Shown: in pieces, positions 63,701 through 64,000 of the stretch
Position numbering within the stretch: the stretch's first letter is position 1
Layout of the letters: the number at the start of each line of letters is the position of its first letter
NCBI GenBank assembly: GCA_036345935.2
Contig: JADWOT020000004.1
Coordinates: 4,808,168 to 4,872,167 of the forward strand
Length of the DNA stretch: 64,000 nt
Reading direction: 5' to 3'
Source of the DNA: Taenia hydatigena
Lineage: Eukaryota > Platyhelminthes > Cestoda > Cyclophyllidea > Taeniidae
Notes under the pieces: model-generated
Database searches by the model: none
Told to the model about the DNA's origin: nothing
The model's input: only the letters and a program-made list of their open reading frames with translations
Made by a program: the position numbers and the translations under genes

Positions 63701-64000
63701 CCGACTTATAGAGCAGAAGAGTTTGGGCCTCGTAAGTGAAATTTTCAGTTCAGGCTTCATGTTGACTTACTAGCAAACAATGGTTGTTCATCTCTAAACT
63801 GCAGCCATAGAGATGCTTCCTGGAGTACTACCGCGGTAGGCAGTTGAGACATGACGGATCAGCCGTTCAACCCGGATGGTAAATGAAGGGGAATTAAGAT
63901 TAATCGACGGCAAGTCAGCGTATTGCTTCAAGCATTGAACAGCAAATTTCAGTGGTAAGCATTGTTCAGTGCCTAAAAATAATGTGAGCTGTACAAGTGG

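Larger units (their letters stand above)
51201..64000 (+). repeat. Head-to-tail copy of 27939-39789, incomplete at window end
   Basis: The order is inner left-arm end (51201-51481), spacer (to about 55876), then the right arm from its inner end. Offsets to the first copy step through 23262, 23257, 24208, 24220, 24216 and 24211, which gives the indels. Divergence is about 1-2 percent by sampling, uneven, with short clusters of 10-20 percent (51750-51830, 63551-63600). No gene is called; frames are those of the first copy. The repeat runs off the window. Confidence 0.95.

Noticed and set aside
1..64000. CRISPR arrays, operons, bacterial or phage genes
   Set aside because: No regularly spaced short repeats, ribosome-binding sites or long adjacent frames exist; the spliced gene and TATA promoter indicate a eukaryote.
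1..64000. tRNA genes, spliced-leader RNA gene, reverse transcriptase or transposase domains
   Set aside because: No paired A and B boxes, no leader-like sequence followed by a donor site, and no frames with the conserved catalytic motifs were found by reading.

Overview
The window looks like animal nuclear DNA, most likely from a parasitic flatworm and probably a tapeworm. The single gene I can assemble is a CAP/SCP-superfamily (venom-allergen-like) secreted protein, split by four small GT-AG introns. Its Cys-rich C-terminal tail and GQN variant of the CAP core are, as I recall, typical of platyhelminth family members. The sequence is moderately AT-rich and ORF-poor, with no operon structure, no long transposase or reverse-transcriptase frames and no prokaryotic signals. 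The species assignment is inference only.

Region 1, positions 1-9637 (left flank). It holds a 2.5-kb block duplicated at 16.66-19.35 kb, an old diverged repeat at 3.39-4.1 kb, a complete five-exon CAP gene (5124-6359) behind a TATA box and a perfect 13-bp inverted repeat, and a divergent 5S-rRNA-like sequence (about 8708-8830).

Region 2, positions 9638-51201 (giant inverted repeat). Two arms of about 18.6 kb (9638-28219 and 32620-51201) are near-identical reverse complements around a 4.4-kb spacer (28220-32619). Position x in one arm pairs with 60839 minus x in the other, with no indel I could find. I found no convincing gene in the arms or spacer, but they contain several families of older short repeats, some inverted within an arm.

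Region 3, positions 51201-64000 (tandem copy). The last 281 bp of the left arm, the whole spacer and the first part of the right arm (27939-about 39789) are repeated head to tail with about 1-2 percent divergence by sampling, small indels and one 0.95-kb rearrangement marked by a single N at 56774.

The window is therefore one ordinary secreted-protein gene beside a layered duplication locus: diverged old repeats, a 2.5-kb duplication with a conversion-like core, a giant palindrome, and a tandem copy of part of it. Either this is a real palindrome whose arms evolve in concert, or part of it is assembly error. Unequal, clustered mismatches show that the arms are not a simple exact copy. There is no gene network to describe. 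The interest lies in the repeat architecture and in a few small structured elements: a chain of hairpins in a 186-bp indel, a transition-only divergence cluster and the inverted repeat in front of the CAP gene.
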